64,000 nt of DNA from Betaproteobacteria bacterium (GCA_016192065.1 JACPUX010000021.1:62001-126000), one strand, 5' to 3'; counted from the stretch's first letter, positions 47,792 to 57,893 are shown. The notes: generated by a model not told the origin, from the sequence alone. A program made the numbers and translations.

Positions 47792-48433
47792 TTGAGTGAT
47801 TTTCGGCGGGACTTCCTGGCCTTCGCCCTGGCACAAGATGTGCTGAGGTTCGGCGAGTTCGTTACCAAGGCGGGGCGCCAGTCTCCCTATTTTTTCAACG
47901 CGGGTTTGTTCAATGACGGCGCAAGCCTGCGACGGCTGGGCCAGTTCTACGCCGAAGCGAGTCTGGCCGCGGGGGTCGCCTTCGACCAATTGTTCGGGCC
48001 GGCCTATAAGGGCATCACCCTGGCCGCGACTACGGCGGTGGCGCTTGCCGAAAAAGGGCACAATCTGCCCTTTTGCTACAACCGCAAGGAAGCCAAGGAT
48101 CACGGCGAAGGCGGCAGCATCGTCGGCGCGCCTTTGCGCGGGCGGGTTCTGATCGTGGATGATGTGATCAGCGCCGGAACCTCGGTGCGGGAGTCGGTGA
48201 ATCTGATCGAGGCGCATGGTGCGCAGGTAGCGGGGGTGCTGATCGCCCTTGATCGCATGGAGCGTGGCGGCGCAGAGCTGTCGGCGGTGCAGGAAGTCGA
48301 AGCGCGGTTCGGTATTCCTGTAGTGGCCATCGCCAACTTGCGCGACCTCCTCGCGTTCTTGCACGGCCAGCCCGAGTTGGCCGCGCACCAGGCGGCGGTG
48401 GAAGCGTACCGCGCGCGGTACGGAGTCGGTTGA
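47792..48433 (+). CDS. pyrE: Orotate phosphoribosyltransferase
   Basis: 213 residues starting with TTG behind AAGGAAAGGG. The PRPP-binding motif is [17 protein letters not shown]; the start [21 protein letters not shown] and [10 protein letters not shown] match the family. Makes orotidine 5'-phosphate in pyrimidine synthesis. A TATACT box at 47674-47679 is a possible -10. It diverges from the exonuclease gene. Confidence 0.96.
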   Translation: MSDFRRDFLAFALAQDVLRFGEFVTKAGRQSPYFFNAGLFNDGASLRRLGQFYAEASLAAGVAFDQLFGPAYKGITLAATTAVALAEKGHNLPFCYNRKEAKDHGEGGSIVGAPLRGRVLIVDDVISAGTSVRESVNLIEAHGAQVAGVLIALDRMERGGAELSAVQEVEARFGIPVVAIANLRDLLAFLHGQPELAAHQAAVEAYRARYGVG

Positions 48434-48457
48434 ACAACAACACAGGGGCCGAGGAGC

Positions 48458-49093
48458 ATGGACATGAGGACCACTTCATTTACCCTCGCCGCGGGCGTGC
48501 TGCTGATGCTGGTCGGCACGGCCCCGGCATCGGCCAATATGTACAAGTGGGTAGATGAAAAAGGGGTCGTCCATTACGGCGACACCATTCCGCCCGAGTA
48601 TGTCAAAGGCGGGACCACCGAACTCAATCGTCAGGGCAGGGCGATCAAGCGGACCGCTCCGGCGCTGACGGAAGCGCAAATACGCGCCCAGGAGGAAGAG
48701 AAAACGCGGCGCCTGGAAGACGAAAAGACTGCCCGCGAACAGAAGCGCAAGGACGATGCGTTGCTTGCCACCTATACCAGCGTCAAGGAAATCGACCAAT
48801 TGCGCGCGCGCAGCGTCACCGCGGTCGAGGCGGTGGTGAAGGGGGCGCAGAACCGCATCGCCGAGCTGAAGAAGCGCAAGACCGAAATCGATGCCATGGA
48901 AAAGAGCAAGCAGCGCATCAGCGCGGAAATCCGGCGCGAGCAGAAATCGATCGAGCAGGAACTGCCGGTGCAGCAGGGGCTGGTGGAGCAAAAGAGCAAG
49001 GAGCTCGTGGCCATCAATGTCAAGTTCGACACCGAGCGTCGGCGCTTCGAGGAAATCAAGCTGCGCGAAGGCGCTGCAGGCAAGGCCAAATGA
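48458..49093 (+). CDS. DUF4124 protein with long coiled coil
   Basis: 211 residues. Signal peptide ([26 protein letters not shown]), the DUF4124 domain [22 protein letters not shown], then about 130 residues of highly charged coiled coil ([15 protein letters not shown] onward). Probably a periplasmic structural or scaffold protein. A second start codon lies six bases downstream. It is 24 bases after pyrE. Confidence 0.85.
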   Translation: MDMRTTSFTLAAGVLLMLVGTAPASANMYKWVDEKGVVHYGDTIPPEYVKGGTTELNRQGRAIKRTAPALTEAQIRAQEEEKTRRLEDEKTAREQKRKDDALLATYTSVKEIDQLRARSVTAVEAVVKGAQNRIAELKKRKTEIDAMEKSKQRISAEIRREQKSIEQELPVQQGLVEQKSKELVAINVKFDTERRRFEEIKLREGAAGKAK

Positions 49094-49103
49094 GCCGCGG
49101 CGG

Positions 49104-50576
49104 ATGAGCTATCGCGATTTGCGCGAATTCATTGCCGGTCTCGAGGCGCAGGGGGAACTGAAGCGCATCGGCGTGGCGGTCGACCCCCGTCTGGAAATCA
49201 CCGAAATCTGCGACCGTGTGCTGCGCCGCGCCGGGCCGGCGCTCTTGTTCGAGCGACCCAAGGGCCACGAGATCCCGGTGCTCGCCAACCTCTTCGGCAC
49301 TCCCTTGCGCGTGGCCCGCGCCATGGGTCAGGATTCGCTCGGCGCCCTGCGCGAAGTGGGCAAGCTTCTGGCCGCGCTCAAGGAGCCCGAACCGCCGCGC
49401 GGGTTGAGGCAGGCCTGGGAACAGACCCTGCCAATGTTGAAACGCGTGCTCGACATGGCGCCGAAGGAGGTGCGTGGCGCGCCCTGTCAGGAACTGGTTT
49501 GGGAAGGCGCCGACCTCGATCTGGCGCGCCTGCCGATCCAGACCTGCTGGCCCGAGGATGCCGGGCCACTCATCACCTGGGGCCTGGTGGTCACCCGCGG
49601 GCCGCGCCAGGCCCGCCAGAACCTTGGCATCTACCGCCAACAGGTGCTCGGCCCAAATCGTCTGATCATGCGCTGGCTGCCGCACCGCGGCGGCGCGCTG
49701 GATTTTCGCGACCATCAGCAAGGGTGTCGCGGCGAGCCCTTTCCCGTCGCGGTGGTGCTGGGTGCGGACCCGGCCACGCTGCTGGGCGCGGTGACCCCGG
49801 TGCCGGACACGCTCTCCGAGTACCAGTTCGCCGGGCTGCTGCGCGGCGCGCGCACCGAAGTGACCAGGTGTATCGGTTCCGACCTGAAGGTGCCGGCCCG
49901 TGCCGAAATGGTTCTCGAAGGCCACATCCATCCCGACCAGAGCGCCGCCGAAGGCCCCTTTGGCGACCACACCGGCTATTACAACGAAGTCGAGCGGTTC
50001 CCGGTGTTCACCCTCGAACGCATCACCTTACGCCGCGACCCGATCTATCACAGCACCTACACCGGCAAGCCGCCGGACGAGCCGGCGGTGCTGGGCGTGG
50101 CGCTCAACGAGGTGTTCGTGCCTCTCCTGCAGAAACAATTTCCGGAAATCGCCGATTTCTACTTGCCCCCCGAAGGCTGCTCTTATCGCCTCGCGGTGGT
50201 CAGCATCAAAAAGCAATACCCCGGCCACGCCAAGCGGGTGATGTTCGGCGTCTGGAGCTTCTTGCGCCAGTTCATGTACACCAAAATTATTGTGGTGGTG
50301 GACGAGGACATCGCCATTCGCGACTGGAAAGAAGTGATCTGGGCCTGGACCACCCGCTGCGACCCGGCGCGCGACACCCTGCTGGTGCCCAACACGCCGA
50401 TCGATTATCTCGATTTCGCCTCGCCCGTTTCAGGTCTGGGCTCGAAAATGGGCATCGACGCGACCAACAAATGGCCCGGCGAAACCAGCCGTGAATGGGG
50501 CCGCCCCATCGCCATGAGCGAGGCGGTGAGGAACCGGGTCGATGCGCTTTGGGGCGAGTTGGGTTTGGGGCACTAG
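49104..50576 (+). CDS. ubiD: UbiD family decarboxylase (3-octaprenyl-4-hydroxybenzoate carboxy-lyase)
   Basis: 490 residues from [49 protein letters not shown] and [13 protein letters not shown] are UbiD motifs; the last region holds the residues for prenylated FMN and catalysis. Takes part in ubiquinone synthesis; the UbiX partner is not in the window. Its TAG stop codon is part of the CTAG target of MITE copy 2, so the insertion leaves the protein intact. Confidence 0.96.
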   Translation: MSYRDLREFIAGLEAQGELKRIGVAVDPRLEITEICDRVLRRAGPALLFERPKGHEIPVLANLFGTPLRVARAMGQDSLGALREVGKLLAALKEPEPPRGLRQAWEQTLPMLKRVLDMAPKEVRGAPCQELVWEGADLDLARLPIQTCWPEDAGPLITWGLVVTRGPRQARQNLGIYRQQVLGPNRLIMRWLPHRGGALDFRDHQQGCRGEPFPVAVVLGADPATLLGAVTPVPDTLSEYQFAGLLRGARTEVTRCIGSDLKVPARAEMVLEGHIHPDQSAAEGPFGDHTGYYNEVERFPVFTLERITLRRDPIYHSTYTGKPPDEPAVLGVALNEVFVPLLQKQFPEIADFYLPPEGCSYRLAVVSIKKQYPGHAKRVMFGVWSFLRQFMYTKIIVVVDEDIAIRDWKEVIWAWTTRCDPARDTLLVPNTPIDYLDFASPVSGLGSKMGIDATNKWPGETSREWGRPIAMSEAVRNRVDALWGELGLGH

Positions 50577-50740
50577 TGTCTCAACCCATAAGTTTGCGTA
50601 CCGGCCCAGACGCGTATCCGCGCGCCGAGGGCGCGAAGCGAAGCGCAGCCATAGCCGTAGCTATGGCGAGGATGAGCGACCAAGCCATCGGCGATGCGGG
50701 ACGCGTCGGACATAGCGAAATTTATGGGTTGAGACACTAG
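50573..50740 (+). mobile_element. MITE-like element, copy 2
   Basis: 160 bases (50577-50736) flanked by CTAG. It aligns to copy 1 end to end with about six substitutions (96 percent identity), including one in the right inverted repeat. It lies between the convergent ubiD and GGDEF genes and regenerates the ubiD stop. Confidence 0.93.
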
Positions 50741-50747
50741 CCCCTCG

Positions 50748-51791
50748 CTACGCGGCGTCTTCCTGCCTGGCAAATAGCGCAAAGAACTCCCGATCGGCGC
50801 GAAAAAGGTGTCGCGCCACCACCTCCCCAGCCACGAATTCCACCACCCCGCCCAAATGAACTTGGCCGGCTTGGAATGCACCGCGCAATTCTTGGGCGCG
50901 CTGCAAGAGCCGGGCATGGAGGCGCCGATGGGCTTCGAGTTTGGCGTAGCCGTGCCGCTCCAGGATCAATTCTTCATCGGCAAAATGAGCCGCCACATGC
51001 TGCATGAGCCGGTCAAACACCGGCGCGATGCGGGCGAATTTCTCCTCGCCCGATAGAAAAGTGTCCAGCAGTTCATTGGCGCGATCGAAGAGTTCGTGGT
51101 GTTCACGATCGATCGTGGGTTCGCCGCTTTCGTAGCCTTCCTGCCAGTTCAAATGCAAGGCCGAGCTCGCTTGCGTGCTCGCCCACTGATCGGAATTGCC
51201 GCGCGTATCGACCCGCACCCGGTTGCGCCCACCGCGTTTGGCCGCGTAGAGCATGGCATCGGCGCGCTGAAACCACTCCGCCGCGCTCTCTTCGCCCAGG
51301 TGTTCCGCCACGCCAAGGCTGATCGTGAGCTGCCCGGCCGCGGGAAAACGATGCGCCGCAATCGCGGTGCGCAGGTTCTCGGCCTGCCGGCTGGCGTTTC
51401 GGTGGCCGGTGGCCGTCGCCAGCACCACGAACTCCTCGCCGCCCCAGCGAAAGAGCGCGTCCGAGGAGCGGATGAGCCCGGAAGTGACTTGCGCCATTTC
51501 GCGCAGTACCGCGTCGCCCGCCGAGTGGCCAAACTGATCGTTGATGAGCTTGAAGGCGTCGATGTCAAGCAGGATGAGAGACACCGGCTGGCGATGGCGC
51601 AGGCTGCGGTCGATCTCGGTCTCCAGTACCTGGTCGAAGTGTTTTCGGTTCCACACGCCCGTGAGCGAATCCATCGCCGCCGAGCGCTCCAGTTGCGCAA
51701 GCTGCTCGGCCAACTGGTGCCGGATGACGCACGACTCCTGCGCCAGGCAGGGGTAGGGCGGGGGCGGTGCATTCGAGGCGGCGGGCGTCAT
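50748..51791 (-). CDS. Diguanylate cyclase with C-terminal hemerythrin domain
   Basis: 347 residues. GGDEF domain about 40-205 with active-site GGEEF (117-121) and an intact inhibitory RxxD (108-111), so it should make cyclic di-GMP and be feedback-controlled. Residues about 215-340 form a hemerythrin domain with the full iron ligand set (HHELF, HVAAHFADEE, HRRLH, HLFRAD). Likely links oxygen or redox state to cyclic di-GMP. No membrane segment: cytoplasmic. N-terminal 40 residues are Pro-rich then helical. Confidence 0.93.
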   Translation of the reverse strand: MTPAASNAPPPPYPCLAQESCVIRHQLAEQLAQLERSAAMDSLTGVWNRKHFDQVLETEIDRSLRHRQPVSLILLDIDAFKLINDQFGHSAGDAVLREMAQVTSGLIRSSDALFRWGGEEFVVLATATGHRNASRQAENLRTAIAAHRFPAAGQLTISLGVAEHLGEESAAEWFQRADAMLYAAKRGGRNRVRVDTRGNSDQWASTQASSALHLNWQEGYESGEPTIDREHHELFDRANELLDTFLSGEEKFARIAPVFDRLMQHVAAHFADEELILERHGYAKLEAHRRLHARLLQRAQELRGAFQAGQVHLGGVVEFVAGEVVARHLFRADREFFALFARQEDAA

Positions 51792-52002
51792 GTGTTTGTT
51801 TCAGCTCCGAGACCCAGACAGGGCGAATTTGTAGCACGTTTTTGGGTGGCCGGCCATGCGCATCGAAGCGCGAGGAGCGCGGCCCCCCGACCGAGGACGC
51901 GCTTTGCGGCGACCAGGCCAGGAGCTTTTCGGCTGGCTGGCGCGAGCCCCGCCCGTCAACGCCGAGAGAAAACGGCGGGTGCGATGCCAATCGGTCGGTC
52001 GC
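51792..52002. other. Upstream region of the GGDEF-hemerythrin gene
   Basis: 211 bases between the cyclase start and the selD stop, both on the minus strand. I see no gene and no clear terminator; it should contain the cyclase promoter. Confidence 0.35.
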
Positions 52003-53070
52003 TCAACGAACCTCGACGCTCACGCGGCCGTCGCCCAGGACACCAATCTCCGTCGCCCCAAAGCCTTCCTCGCCAAAGATGGCGAGTACTTGCGCCACCG
52101 CCTCCGGAGCGCAGGAAACGAGCAGACCGCCACTGGTTTGCGGGTCGGTCAGGAGCGCCTGGGCCAGGGGGTCGAGGCTCGCGGCGACGGACACCTCGCC
52201 GCCGTAGCTGGCCCAATTGCGCGCCGACGCTCCGGTGATGTGGCCCTCGCGGGCGAGGTCGAGCACCCCAGGCAAAAGCGGTACGCGAGCCCACTCGAGC
52301 CGCGCCTGGAGTCGCGAAGCGCGGCAGATTTCGAGCAAATGGCCGAGGAGGCCGAAGCCGGTGACATCGGTGAGGGCATGCACGTCGTGCAGGGCGGCAA
52401 AGCGCTGGCCTGGCGTATTGAGCTGAGTGGCGCTGGCGAGCATCGCCGCGTAGCCCGCAGCGTCGAGCCGGCCCTTCTTGAGCGCGGCACTGTAGATACC
52501 CACGCCCAGCGGTTTGCCGAGGATCAGCCGATCGCCGGCCAAGGCGCCGCGGTTCGTTTTTACTTGCGCGGGGTCGACGAGACCCAGGGCCACCAGGCCG
52601 TAGATCGGCTCGATGGCGTCGATGGTGTGTCCGCCCGCCACCGGAATGCCCGCGGTCCGGCATACGCTGGCACCGCCTTCGAGAATGGCGCGGATGGTTT
52701 CGATGGCGAGCTTGTCGAGCGGCATACCCACCAACGCCAGCGCCAGGATAGGCCTGCCGCCCATGGCGTAGACGTCGGACAGGGCATTGGTGGCGGCGAT
52801 GCGCCCGAAGTCGAAAGGATCGTCGACGATGGGCATGAAGAAGTCGGTGGTCGCCACCAGCGCCTGGTGTTCATTGAGTTGATACACCGCGGCGTCGTCG
52901 GCCGTGTCGGCTCCCACCAGAAGTTCGGGCGGGATAATGCCCGGCGCGGCGTTGGCGAGAATCTCTTGCAGTACCCCGGGGGCGATCTTGCAGCCGCAGC
53001 CGCCGCCGTGCGAGAGCGCGGTCAGACGGACCGCGGGGGCGCCCGCCGCGGGGGCGGGGGCTCCTGACAT
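52003..53070 (-). CDS. selD: Selenide, water dikinase (selenophosphate synthetase)
   Basis: 355 residues from MSGAPAPAAG. The active-site region is LTALSHGGGCGCKI with cysteine where some relatives have selenocysteine; TTDFFMPIVDDPFDFGRIAATNALSDVYAMGG is split here as DDPFDFGRIAAT and ALSDVYAMGG, both SelD hallmarks. Produces selenophosphate for selenocysteine or selenouridine; no selA, selB or mnmH lies in the window. The start overlaps the surA stop by one base (TAATG). Confidence 0.95.
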   Translation of the reverse strand: MSGAPAPAAGAPAVRLTALSHGGGCGCKIAPGVLQEILANAAPGIIPPELLVGADTADDAAVYQLNEHQALVATTDFFMPIVDDPFDFGRIAATNALSDVYAMGGRPILALALVGMPLDKLAIETIRAILEGGASVCRTAGIPVAGGHTIDAIEPIYGLVALGLVDPAQVKTNRGALAGDRLILGKPLGVGIYSAALKKGRLDAAGYAAMLASATQLNTPGQRFAALHDVHALTDVTGFGLLGHLLEICRASRLQARLEWARVPLLPGVLDLAREGHITGASARNWASYGGEVSVAASLDPLAQALLTDPQTSGGLLVSCAPEAVAQVLAIFGEEGFGATEIGVLGDGRVSVEVR

Positions 53071-54371
53071 TACTTCTCGTCCAGGCGGTATTCCACAAAA
53101 GCGCGGTCGCGCACCTGGCGCAGCCAGTCCTCGTAACCTTCTTCGATCTTGCGCGCGCGCACCGCCTGGCGCGCCAGTTCGCGGCTCTTGGTCTCGGTCA
53201 CGTCCTGTCGGCGGCGCTCCAGGGGCTGAATCAAATGCCAACCGAAAGGCGTGCGCACCGCTTCCGAGACTTCATTGAGCTTCAGGCCGTTCATGGCCTT
53301 TTCGAATTCCGGTACGGTGTCGCCGGGAGAGACCCAACCCACCTCACCGCCCTTGGCGGAACTAGGATCTTCGGAATTCAGTTTGGCCAGTTCGGCGAAA
53401 TCCTCGCCGGCCGCCACGCGGCCCCGCAGACGCTCCAGTTTGGTCTTGGCTTCAGCTTCGGAGACCGTTTCGCTCACCCGCAACAGGATGTGCCGCACGC
53501 GCGTTTGGTCCACGAAGGTCTGGCTGTCCTTGCCGCGCTTCTCCAGCAGCTTGAGGATATGAAAACCGTTGGCGCTGCGCAGCACCTTGCTGGTGTCGCC
53601 GGCCTTGAGTTCCGTCACCGTTTCGGCGAATACGTTGGGGATGCGTCCGGCGGGGCGCCAGCCCAACTCGCCGCCTTTCAGGGCATCGCCAGCATCGGAG
53701 TAGCCCGCCGCCACTTGGGCGAAATCAGCGCCAGCGCGGATTTGGCGCAGCGCCTCCTCGGCGCGGGCTTGCTTGGCGCCGATTTGCTCGGGCGAAGCCT
53801 GCTCCGGCACCAGCACCAGAATGTGGGCGAGGCGGTATTCATCCTGCTTGCCGGCCCGCGCCTCGTTGGTGGCGAGATAGTGGTCGATCTCCGCGTCGCT
53901 CACCACGATGCGGCTGTCGACCTCGCGTTCGCGCAGGCGGCTCAAGATGATTTCGCTGCGGATGTCCTCACGGTACTTGGCGTAAGTGACGCCATCCTTG
54001 GCGAGCATCTCGCGCAACTGGGTCAGGGTGATCTTGTTGTCTTCGGCGATGCGCGCGATGGTTCGTTCGACGAAAGCGTCATCGACGCGGATGCCGTTTT
54101 CCTTGGCGAAATGTAATTGCGCGCGTTCGGTGAGGAGCCGTTCGAGCACCTGTTTCTCCAGCACGTCGGGGGCGGGCAGGGGGGTGCCCTGCCTCTTGAG
54201 TTGGCCCAGGATCAAGCCCTTGCGCGCCTCGAGTTCGTTGCGGGTGATCACCTCATCGTTGACCACCGCCACGATGCGGTCGATCAGAACCACCGCCCCG
54301 CTGGCAGGGATCTGCGCCAGAGCGGCGCCGGTGAGGAGAGTCAGGGCGAACAAAGAAAGCCGGATGATCAT
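53070..54371 (-). CDS. surA: Periplasmic chaperone SurA (peptidyl-prolyl isomerase)
   Basis: 433 residues with signal peptide MIIRLSLFALTLLTGAALA. N-terminal chaperone part (IVAVVNDEVITRNELEAR), two parvulin domains (about 170-270 with RLAHILVLVPE, and about 285-385 with RVRHILLRVSE and GGEVGWVSPGD), then the C-terminal helix. Escorts outer-membrane proteins, including LptD, encoded just upstream. Confidence 0.96.
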   Translation of the reverse strand: MIIRLSLFALTLLTGAALAQIPASGAVVLIDRIVAVVNDEVITRNELEARKGLILGQLKRQGTPLPAPDVLEKQVLERLLTERAQLHFAKENGIRVDDAFVERTIARIAEDNKITLTQLREMLAKDGVTYAKYREDIRSEIILSRLREREVDSRIVVSDAEIDHYLATNEARAGKQDEYRLAHILVLVPEQASPEQIGAKQARAEEALRQIRAGADFAQVAAGYSDAGDALKGGELGWRPAGRIPNVFAETVTELKAGDTSKVLRSANGFHILKLLEKRGKDSQTFVDQTRVRHILLRVSETVSEAEAKTKLERLRGRVAAGEDFAELAKLNSEDPSSAKGGEVGWVSPGDTVPEFEKAMNGLKLNEVSEAVRTPFGWHLIQPLERRRQDVTETKSRELARQAVRARKIEEGYEDWLRQVRDRAFVEYRLDEK

Positions 54372-54431
54372 GCTGCACCTCAAAAGAATCGCAAAAAGCC
54401 GCGCGCCGCGGGGCGCATCAGCCACGGTCCA

Positions 54432-56828
54432 TCAATAGTCGGGTTGGTACCACGGGGAGCGCACCGCCGCTTCGGCTTCACGCGTCAGCTCACTGCCGCG
54501 CTGATAGCCCGGAATATTCCGGCGCAGAACCTCAAGGGGGTTGGTGCCGATGCGCGACAAGCCAGTCAGGTCGAGTTGCAGGAACACGGCATTGGTAGCG
54601 CTCTTGGTGGCGGTGGCGATGCGCTGCCCGACGACGCGGAAAGCCCAGCAGCCGCCATTGTACTCAAGCCCGGCGACCGCCTCCAGAACTTTGTGATCGT
54701 AGAGCGAGAAGTTCCACCGCCCCTGCGCCGACCAATTGGCGCTGATCGGCCATTGCGCGACCAAATCGATCTGCCGCAGTTGGGTGGTCAGACCCTCGGC
54801 GTCGATCATCTGCCTCAGATAACGGTAGCCGCCTTGCAGCAGGCGTCCTGGTTCCGGGTGATAGCGCAGGCTGAAATTGAGGCGCTCGGCGTGCCGCTGG
54901 TTGGGGTCGTATTGCACTCCGCCGTCCACCAGCCAGCGCTGGTTCAGTCGCCCGGTACCGACGAACACCAAGTCCGAGTGCTTGGCCGTGCGCAAGGGCT
55001 CGTTCAGCACCACCCGCTGCGATTCGAAGTAATAGCGCTGCGCCAGCCCCAGGCGCAGGCGTTCGTCGCCGCTTTCCGCGTCCAGAAAGCGCGTCGCCGC
55101 GCCGACCGCCAGGAGGTTGGCATCGTTGATGCGGTCATGACCGAAATATTTGTTCTCGGTGAAGATCTGCTCAAAGCTCAAATCCGCCAGCGCCGAATCG
55201 AAAACCGGAATCTGGGTCTGCTCGCGGAATGGAATCTTTACGTAGAGCAGGCGCGGTTCGAGCGTCTGGATGAGCGCGCGGTCGAAGAGCCGCACTTCGC
55301 GTTCCAGGGTGGCGCCGGCATCGATGCTGGCGATCGGCAACTGGCGGCGGGTGTCGGAATAGACCGGCACGTCCACGTTCTGGTTGAGGCCGGTGCCGGG
55401 GTCGAGATGGTAGGCGGTCCAGTGGTATTGCACCTTCGGGGTGACGAAGACGCCGCCCCGGCGCAGCGGGTAGGCGATGCTCGGGTTGAGCACGGCGCGC
55501 TGCCCGGTGATCATGCTGGGGTGGCGGAACCGCACGTATTCGGCGGCCAGGCGCAGGTCTAGGCCGAGCCAGTCCGCTTTGGCGAAATTGCCGAGCACTT
55601 GCGGCGCGCGTTCGTAGGGTGGCAGGATCGGCGCGGCCGGGTCTTGCAGAGTCTGGAAGCGCTGGACCCGTGCCAGCAGGCCGCCCCAGGGCAGGTTGTA
55701 GTTGAGCGCCACTTCACGTGGCAGGGTGGTCTGCGAGGTCGCGCTGATGCGATCGGCGAAATCGACGAAGTAGTTGTCGTCCGAGACCTTGTTCAGATTG
55801 ATACTTGCCCGTAGCCCCGGAGCCAGGTTCTGGCTGTGGCGCCAAGCCAGGCCGTAACGGTCCTGGTTGGTGGGGCGGTCGCGCAGGATGCCTTCGGCGT
55901 CGAGCTCGCCGGCGTAGTCGGCTTGCAAATAGCGGAACTGGCCATTGAGCATGAGGCCGCGCTTGGTCATCAGGCGGCTGGTGAAGGTGGCGTCGTAATT
56001 GGGGGCGATGTTCCAATACCAGGGCAGGCTGACTTCCAGACCGCGTCTGCCGGTACTGCCGAAACTGGGCGTGAGGAAGCCCGACTTGCGTGCATTGGAC
56101 AGCGGAAAGTCCAGCCAGGGCGTATAGAGTATGGGGACATCCAGGAAGAACACCGCGGCATGGTGGGCGGTGCCCACCTGGCGTTGCTGATCGATGTCCA
56201 GGTCGCCCACACGCAAATACCAGTCCGGGTTTTCGGCCCGACAGGTGGTGTAGGTGCCAGCGCTCATCAAGTAGCGCTCAGGTCCGACAAACTCGATGCG
56301 CTTGGCTTCGCCGAAGCTTTCCATGCGGCCGAAGGCCTCGGCTGGCGAGCGGGAGCGCATTTGCGCCTGCGCCAGAGCCTCGGCCGGGGTGTGGGGCGCG
56401 GCCGCCGGGTAGGGCGCCATCGCCGGTTGACTGCGCGGCGCGAGGTGGTAGCGGGCATCGCGGGCGAACCCGGTCTCCGTTCGGCGCTGGTAGCGGATCT
56501 CGGGAGCCATCAACCAGTCGCGGTCGTGGCGCATGCGGACCTTGCCGGTGGCATGGATTTCGTCTTGGTCGGGGTCGTAACGCAGCCAATCGGCGAACAC
56601 CGTCTCGCGCCAGGTGCGCATTTCCACCGCGCCCTCGGCCAACACTTCCTTGCCTTGCTGGCCGCTCAGGCGATCGGCATAAAAGAAGGCCGTGCCGGCC
56701 TCGCCGAGCACCGGCGGGCGCAGCACCCGCTCCGGCTTCAGGGGCAGCGCCTGCGGCTCGGCTTGGGCGAGGCCACTCCAAAGGAGCGCCAGAACACAGG
56801 CAAGCAGGGTCGGGCGGGGCGGGGACAT
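54432..56828 (-). CDS. lptD: LPS-assembly outer-membrane protein LptD
   Basis: 798 residues. Signal peptide MSPPRPTLLACVLALLWSGLAQA, an OstA/LptA-like beta-jellyroll (about 50-170), and a large C-terminal beta-barrel. Cysteines in TTCRAEN and NGGCWAF are placed like those that form the disulphides needed for LptD function. With LptE it inserts LPS into the outer leaflet. Operon lptD-surA-selD; the pdxA-rsmA part of the classical operon lies 22 kb away. Confidence 0.96.
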   Translation of the reverse strand: MSPPRPTLLACVLALLWSGLAQAEPQALPLKPERVLRPPVLGEAGTAFFYADRLSGQQGKEVLAEGAVEMRTWRETVFADWLRYDPDQDEIHATGKVRMRHDRDWLMAPEIRYQRRTETGFARDARYHLAPRSQPAMAPYPAAAPHTPAEALAQAQMRSRSPAEAFGRMESFGEAKRIEFVGPERYLMSAGTYTTCRAENPDWYLRVGDLDIDQQRQVGTAHHAAVFFLDVPILYTPWLDFPLSNARKSGFLTPSFGSTGRRGLEVSLPWYWNIAPNYDATFTSRLMTKRGLMLNGQFRYLQADYAGELDAEGILRDRPTNQDRYGLAWRHSQNLAPGLRASINLNKVSDDNYFVDFADRISATSQTTLPREVALNYNLPWGGLLARVQRFQTLQDPAAPILPPYERAPQVLGNFAKADWLGLDLRLAAEYVRFRHPSMITGQRAVLNPSIAYPLRRGGVFVTPKVQYHWTAYHLDPGTGLNQNVDVPVYSDTRRQLPIASIDAGATLEREVRLFDRALIQTLEPRLLYVKIPFREQTQIPVFDSALADLSFEQIFTENKYFGHDRINDANLLAVGAATRFLDAESGDERLRLGLAQRYYFESQRVVLNEPLRTAKHSDLVFVGTGRLNQRWLVDGGVQYDPNQRHAERLNFSLRYHPEPGRLLQGGYRYLRQMIDAEGLTTQLRQIDLVAQWPISANWSAQGRWNFSLYDHKVLEAVAGLEYNGGCWAFRVVGQRIATATKSATNAVFLQLDLTGLSRIGTNPLEVLRRNIPGYQRGSELTREAEAAVRSPWYQPDY

Positions 56829-56882
56829 CGGGGCGTGAATGGTAAAATGCGCTAGTTTACCTGTTTCCGGAGTGCTTTCTCC

Positions 56883-57893
56883 GTGACCCCACCCGCCGCT
56901 GATTCACGCCTGGCCGCTTTGCGTTCCTGGCTGCCCGAGGTTTTGGGCGAGTCCGACTTCGCCCTCGCGCCGGCCTCGGCCGACGCCAGTTTTCGGCGCT
57001 ATTTCCGGGTGAGCCATACCAACGGGACCGCCATCGTCATGGACGCCCCGCCCGAACACGAGGATTGCCGGCCGTTCATCAAAGTCGCCGGGCTCCTGCG
57101 CGCCGCCGGGGTAAACGCCCCGGAAATCCTGGCCCAGGATCTCGAACACGGCTACCTGCTGCTCACTGATCTGGGCAACACTTCCTACCTGCAGGCCCTC
57201 GATGCCGAAACTGCCGACCGCCTGTTCGGCGACGCGATCGGCGCGCTGTTGCGCTGGCAGCAAGCCAGCAAGCCCGGCGTGTTGCCACCCTACGACGAAG
57301 CGCTCCTGCGCCGCGAACTTCAACTTTTTCCCGACTGGTACCTCGCCCGCCACCTCGGCCTGGTATTAAGCGACGCGCAGCGCGCGGCGCTGGAGCACCT
57401 GTTCGCGCAGATCCTCGCCAACAATCTCGCCCAGCCCACGGTGTACGTGCATCGCGATTACATGCCCCGCAACCTCATGGTGTGCGAGCCCAATCCCGGC
57501 GTGATCGATTTTCAGGACGCGGTGTATGGCCCCATCAGCTACGATTTGGCTTCGCTCTTTCGCGACGCCTTCATCTCCTGGGAGGAAGAGCGCGTGCTCG
57601 ACTGGTGCGTGCGTTATTGGGAAGGAGCCCGCAAAGCCGGCCTGCCGGTGCGCGTCGATTTCGCCGACTTCTACCGCGACTTCGAATGGATGGGCCTGCA
57701 GCGCCATCTCAAGGTGCTGGGCATCTTCGCGCGGCTCAACTACCGCGACGGCAAGGCGAACTACCTCGCCGACACGCCGCGCTTTCTGGCTTACGTGCGC
57801 CACGCCGCCACCCGCTACCGCGAGCTGACGGCGCTGGCGCACCTGCTCGACCAGTTCGAAGGCCGCGTCGCCGAGCGCGTTTATTCCTTTTGA
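56883..57893 (+). CDS. amgK: N-acetylmuramate/N-acetylglucosamine kinase AmgK
   Basis: 336 residues, GTG start, aminoglycoside-phosphotransferase fold. VYVHRDYMPRNLMV is the catalytic loop (HRD-like) and VIDFQDAVYGPISYDLASL the metal-binding DFQ loop; SADASFRRYFRV is the family N-terminus. It phosphorylates MurNAc for recycling that bypasses de novo UDP-MurNAc synthesis. Overlaps murU by 4 bases. A TAAAAT at 56843-56848 could be its -10 box. Diverges from lptD. Confidence 0.93.
   Translation: MTPPAADSRLAALRSWLPEVLGESDFALAPASADASFRRYFRVSHTNGTAIVMDAPPEHEDCRPFIKVAGLLRAAGVNAPEILAQDLEHGYLLLTDLGNTSYLQALDAETADRLFGDAIGALLRWQQASKPGVLPPYDEALLRRELQLFPDWYLARHLGLVLSDAQRAALEHLFAQILANNLAQPTVYVHRDYMPRNLMVCEPNPGVIDFQDAVYGPISYDLASLFRDAFISWEEERVLDWCVRYWEGARKAGLPVRVDFADFYRDFEWMGLQRHLKVLGIFARLNYRDGKANYLADTPRFLAYVRHAATRYRELTALAHLLDQFEGRVAERVYSF

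Noticed and set aside
54117-55562. A 481-codon plus-strand frame opposite surA and lptD.
   Set aside because: Composition is low complexity and the opposite strand carries two well-conserved envelope genes.
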